Made by a program: the position numbers and the translations under genes. The notes beneath the pieces are model-generated. The model was not told where the DNA came from. It worked only from the letters and a program-made list of their open reading frames with translations, and did no database searches. Positions 61,911 to 64,000 of a DNA stretch of 64,000 nt are shown in pieces. Each line of letters starts with the position of its first letter. Positions within the stretch are counted from its first letter, which is position 1. This DNA comes from Bermanella sp049115935. GTDB taxonomy: Bacteria > Pseudomonadota > Gammaproteobacteria > Pseudomonadales > Oceanobacteraceae. The stretch covers positions 81,006 to 145,005 of the forward strand of contig JAGDZK010000005.1 in the NCBI GenBank assembly GCA_049115935.1. Direction: 5' to 3'.

Positions 61911-61931
61911 CTCTCGCTTATTTCAAGCACA

Positions 61932-62687
61932 TTACCATAATGTATTTAACCACATGGCCAAACGCCAAGAAGCTCGGCTCAGTTGCGTCTGTGTAATGTT
62001 ATCTGCCATGAGCAAATAGTCATCTGTTAGGGTTTTATTTTCAGGGGCCAGATAAACAGAATTAACCGCAATGGCGTGGCTTTCTTCTGCCCAAGCAACT
62101 GGGTTACTCACATCAACAGAAATACCATTTGCATTTATTTTATTCGCACCACTTATCACATCGTTATCAAAACGCTTAACAATCTGATTATCCCAAAATT
62201 TATGTAAGGTGACGCTTTTACCTTGGTATTTAATTTCGTACCAGTTACCACCCCTGTCTTCAAATAAACCCGCATGCAGTGGCTGATGCACATCGGCAAT
62301 TAAATGTATCAACATCCGCAGCGCTAGAGTTCGTTCTTTTTCACTGCCGGTTTTGGCAATCTGGCTAAAGTCTTTGATGGCCTCAACCACACACTTATTT
62401 CTTTTGCAGTCACGAGCCTTGTCGTATTTGGTCGCCATTTTAGGCATGTTCACATAGTGCAAAGGTTTTAAATAATTAAACGCCTCGTTACTTTTAATTC
62501 GATCAGCCCACACACTGGCCTCAATAAATTTCTGCTCTCCCACACCCAACAATCGTTCAACGGACTGCTTAGCGAAAGGGGTTAAATTTTGCCAAGCCGC
62601 GGCAGCTACCATCTTGTGGCCAAGGTCACTATAAGCCAGCAAGCTTTGACTAAACATTAGAAATACAACAAACAGTAATTTTTTCAT
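61932..62687 (-). CDS. S1/P1-type nuclease
   Basis: A 251-residue exported nuclease of the zinc-dependent S1/P1 (phospholipase C-like) fold. The signal peptide ends SLLA. The zinc ligands appear as GHKMVAAAAW, LHYVNMP, LIHLIADVHQPLHAG and LHKFWDN. In most members the mature protein begins with a tryptophan that binds zinc; here the residue after the predicted cleavage is tyrosine (YSDLGH). I chose the ATG at 62687, which starts the signal peptide cleanly; an ATG ten codons upstream is in frame. It is convergent with the Csr-type RNA. Confidence 0.88.
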   Translation of the reverse strand: MKKLLFVVFLMFSQSLLAYSDLGHKMVAAAAWQNLTPFAKQSVERLLGVGEQKFIEASVWADRIKSNEAFNYLKPLHYVNMPKMATKYDKARDCKRNKCVVEAIKDFSQIAKTGSEKERTLALRMLIHLIADVHQPLHAGLFEDRGGNWYEIKYQGKSVTLHKFWDNQIVKRFDNDVISGANKINANGISVDVSNPVAWAEESHAIAVNSVYLAPENKTLTDDYLLMADNITQTQLSRASWRLAMWLNTLW

Positions 62688-62753
62688 GGCATCTTTTTTA
62701 TTATTTTTTAGAGCCACGAGTATAAAGACAGTAGAGATGGCTTAAAAGCCACC

Positions 62754-63089
62754 CTAACTCTTTTTATGGAAGCGCTCCGCCAATACTCCCAAAATAATAA
62801 ATGACACTAATACCACTGGCGCAAACAGCGTTGCCGGAATTTGATGCATTAATTGATGTAATTGCCCTGAACCCCATACCGTTAATGCGCCGTAACCCAA
62901 GGTGCACAGCACCACAAAGGCACTTATGCGCACTAAGAATGGGTAAGGCTTAACAAACACCCGCACCGTCTTATTAATGGCATCGCCATAAATCACTAAA
63001 AGCGTTGCCACAAATGCCACTGACAATTGCATGCTATAAGGTTTTAGCCAACCATTTGCTTGTAATAAAAGACCTGTTATCCAATCCAT
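62754..63089 (-). CDS. DUF3392 family membrane protein
   Basis: A 111-residue protein with three hydrophobic segments (about 21-40, 53-72, 84-104) and the stretch YGDAINKTVRVFVKPYPFLVR between the first two (shown in part: YGDAINKTVR). This fits DUF3392, a family of unknown function found in marine gammaproteobacteria. It is 66 bases upstream of the nuclease gene on the same strand. Confidence 0.7.
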   Translation of the reverse strand: MDWITGLLLQANGWLKPYSMQLSVAFVATLLVIYGDAINKTVRVFVKPYPFLVRISAFVVLCTLGYGALTVWGSGQLHQLMHQIPATLFAPVVLVSFIILGVLAERFHKKS

Positions 63090-63398
63090 TCGTTCCCCTT
63101 ACGGTTAGCCTTAACAGATAGTCATAAGCTTAGGTTAAAAGTCAGAGTCGGCCCTTTATGCATGTTTAAATTTGTAAAACATTATTTTGTCATTTAAATT
63201 TTAAATATATTTATGAACTCTACTCCTTTGTTTTTATTACTTTTTTTCTAAAATTACACACAGATACATTCTGTAATGGATGCCATTGAGCTATATGCTT
63301 ACCCTGTTGCTATATCTCAATAATATAGCAGCCCCCTAGAGAGAAATTGGGTTTGTGTCACACTTGTTTCTATTCTAAAAATCGAAACGGACTGTTTC
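63090..63398. other. AT-rich divergent intergenic region
   Basis: These 309 bases between divergent genes are AT-rich, with runs of T and A. No clear promoter hexamer pair, repeat or small ORF stands out. Confidence 0.5.
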
Positions 63399-63905
63399 AT
63401 GAAACCAAATTATCGCTTAGGAGATTTACTGATCAGCAGGGGGACGATTACCCAGGATCAGTTAGATGAAGCCCTTATTTACCAGCAGCAACATCAGCTA
63501 ACCCTTGGTAAAGCATTAGTGGATTTGGGCTATATAAATAAATCGAAAGTTCGTCGCACCCTGATTAAACAACATTGGTTGCGCAAGGTTGCAGCCATCA
63601 CGGCCTTAGTGATGGCACCGCTGTCTTTTTGCCATGGCAACAATGATGAGCTAGAGCTGTTGCCTGAGTATGAATATACACAGGTGGCTCAAAGCCCATG
63701 CCCGTTTGATAACACTGAGAACCAATATGGATTTCACAACAATGAAGTTGATCTCAGCTTAGTTGAAGCGGCTTCAGCAGCTTTATGGTACGTCTCACAG
63801 GGTGGTATTGAGAACGGCGAGTTAGCGGATGTACCGGTGCAACTTAATTTAAGCAGTGACGGTATCGAAAGCGGTGTTTCGTTGAGCCTAAGCGTAAAAT
63901 TCTAA
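63399..63905 (+). CDS. Short MshEN-type c-di-GMP-binding motif protein with a membrane/export segment
   Basis: A 168-residue protein. The first 58 residues contain two 24-residue motifs separated by five residues: RLGDLLISRG...L..AL..Q (6-29) and TLGKALVDLG...V..TL..Q (35-58). This matches the pattern RLGxxLxxxGxxxxxxLxxxLxxQ of MshEN domains, which bind c-di-GMP in T2SS/T4P ATPases. A hydrophobic stretch (about 63-79, KVAAITALVMAPLSF) follows, then an acidic, beta-rich tail ending VSLSLSVKF. There is no ATPase domain. Function is not known. Confidence 0.7.
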   Translation: MKPNYRLGDLLISRGTITQDQLDEALIYQQQHQLTLGKALVDLGYINKSKVRRTLIKQHWLRKVAAITALVMAPLSFCHGNNDELELLPEYEYTQVAQSPCPFDNTENQYGFHNNEVDLSLVEAASAALWYVSQGGIENGELADVPVQLNLSSDGIESGVSLSLSVKF

Positions 63906-63957
63906 GCAGCCCTTCCTCTTTATTCAGCTAACATATTCCACTTTTTTACAGGCAAAA

Positions 63958-63990
63958 AAAAGCCCGCTTATTACTAAGCGGGCTTTAAAA
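63958..63990 (+). terminator. Terminator at the right edge
   Basis: AAAGCCCGCTTA with the complement TAAGCGGGCTTT, closed by a short TTAC loop, ending in a short T/A run. It terminates the MshEN-like gene. Confidence 0.85.
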
Positions 63991-64000
63991 ATTCGTGGTG

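Overview
The window is about 64 kb of gene-dense chromosome from a gammaproteobacterium. Base composition looks like a mid-40s percent GC by eye. Gene content and local order match the Pseudomonadales/Oceanospirillales side of the class: algR-algZ beside argH, ftsYEX-rpoH, hemW-rdgB-metW-metX, oxyR-recG, ubiC-ubiA-phoB-phoR, rubredoxin with its reductase, cyaA-lptM-lysA-dapF, and a Gac/Rsm-type regulatory RNA. A marine Oceanospirillales relative is my best guess, at low confidence because no rRNA or other taxonomic marker is present. There are no tRNA or rRNA genes, no CRISPR array, no prophage and no complete insertion sequence.

Layout. 1-4.2 kb: the 3' end of hisF, an AlgZ/AlgR-type two-component pair, and argH. 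4.2-9 kb: the leftward stringent-response and nucleotide block yicC, gmk, rpoZ, spoT, ridA. 9-14.5 kb: a rightward run of rph, yggT, metX-metW, a DUF4426 gene, rdgB and hemW. 14.6-22.5 kb: trmB, rpoH and ftsYEX leftward, then an M16-like gene and rsmD rightward. 22.7-25.3 kb: an AT-rich accessory pocket with a CxxCH lipoprotein and two unknown genes. 25.3-29.8 kb: a TetR-controlled aldehyde dehydrogenase / Tat lipoprotein / GMC oxidoreductase operon. 29.9-34.3 kb: coaD, ferredoxin, gamma-glutamyltransferase, an ElyC-like gene and small envelope genes. 34.4-41.1 kb: cyaA, lptM, lysA, dapF, DUF484 and a HAD gene, with xerC missing from its usual place. 41.2-42 kb: rpmB-rpmG plus a duplicated rpmG tail. 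43.4-48.7 kb: mutM, a reductase, oxyR and recG. 48.8-55.5 kb: a solute-binding protein, an HDOD protein, a dicarboxylate symporter, an SCP2 protein, HU, rubredoxin reductase and rubredoxin. 55.7-60.3 kb: ubiC, ubiA, phoB, phoR and a response regulator. 60.3-64 kb: a DUF2971 gene, a CsrB/RsmZ-like RNA, an S1/P1-type nuclease, a DUF3392 gene and a short MshEN-type protein.

Most genes are housekeeping, but signalling is unusually well represented: ppGpp (SpoT), cAMP (CyaA), phosphate (PhoBR), peroxide (OxyR), AlgZR, heat shock (RpoH), a possible c-di-GMP receptor and a CsrA-sequestering RNA. The strongest non-protein signal is at about 61.43-61.91 kb. It carries 22 GGA motifs on the plus strand, many in the loops of hairpins, with a near-consensus GacA box about 180 bp upstream of the inferred start. 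Other points of interest are the stand-alone MshEN motif pair, the structured leader that pairs with the rpmB ribosome binding site, the rpmG tail duplication, the clean absence of xerC, and several families of dispersed palindromic repeats.
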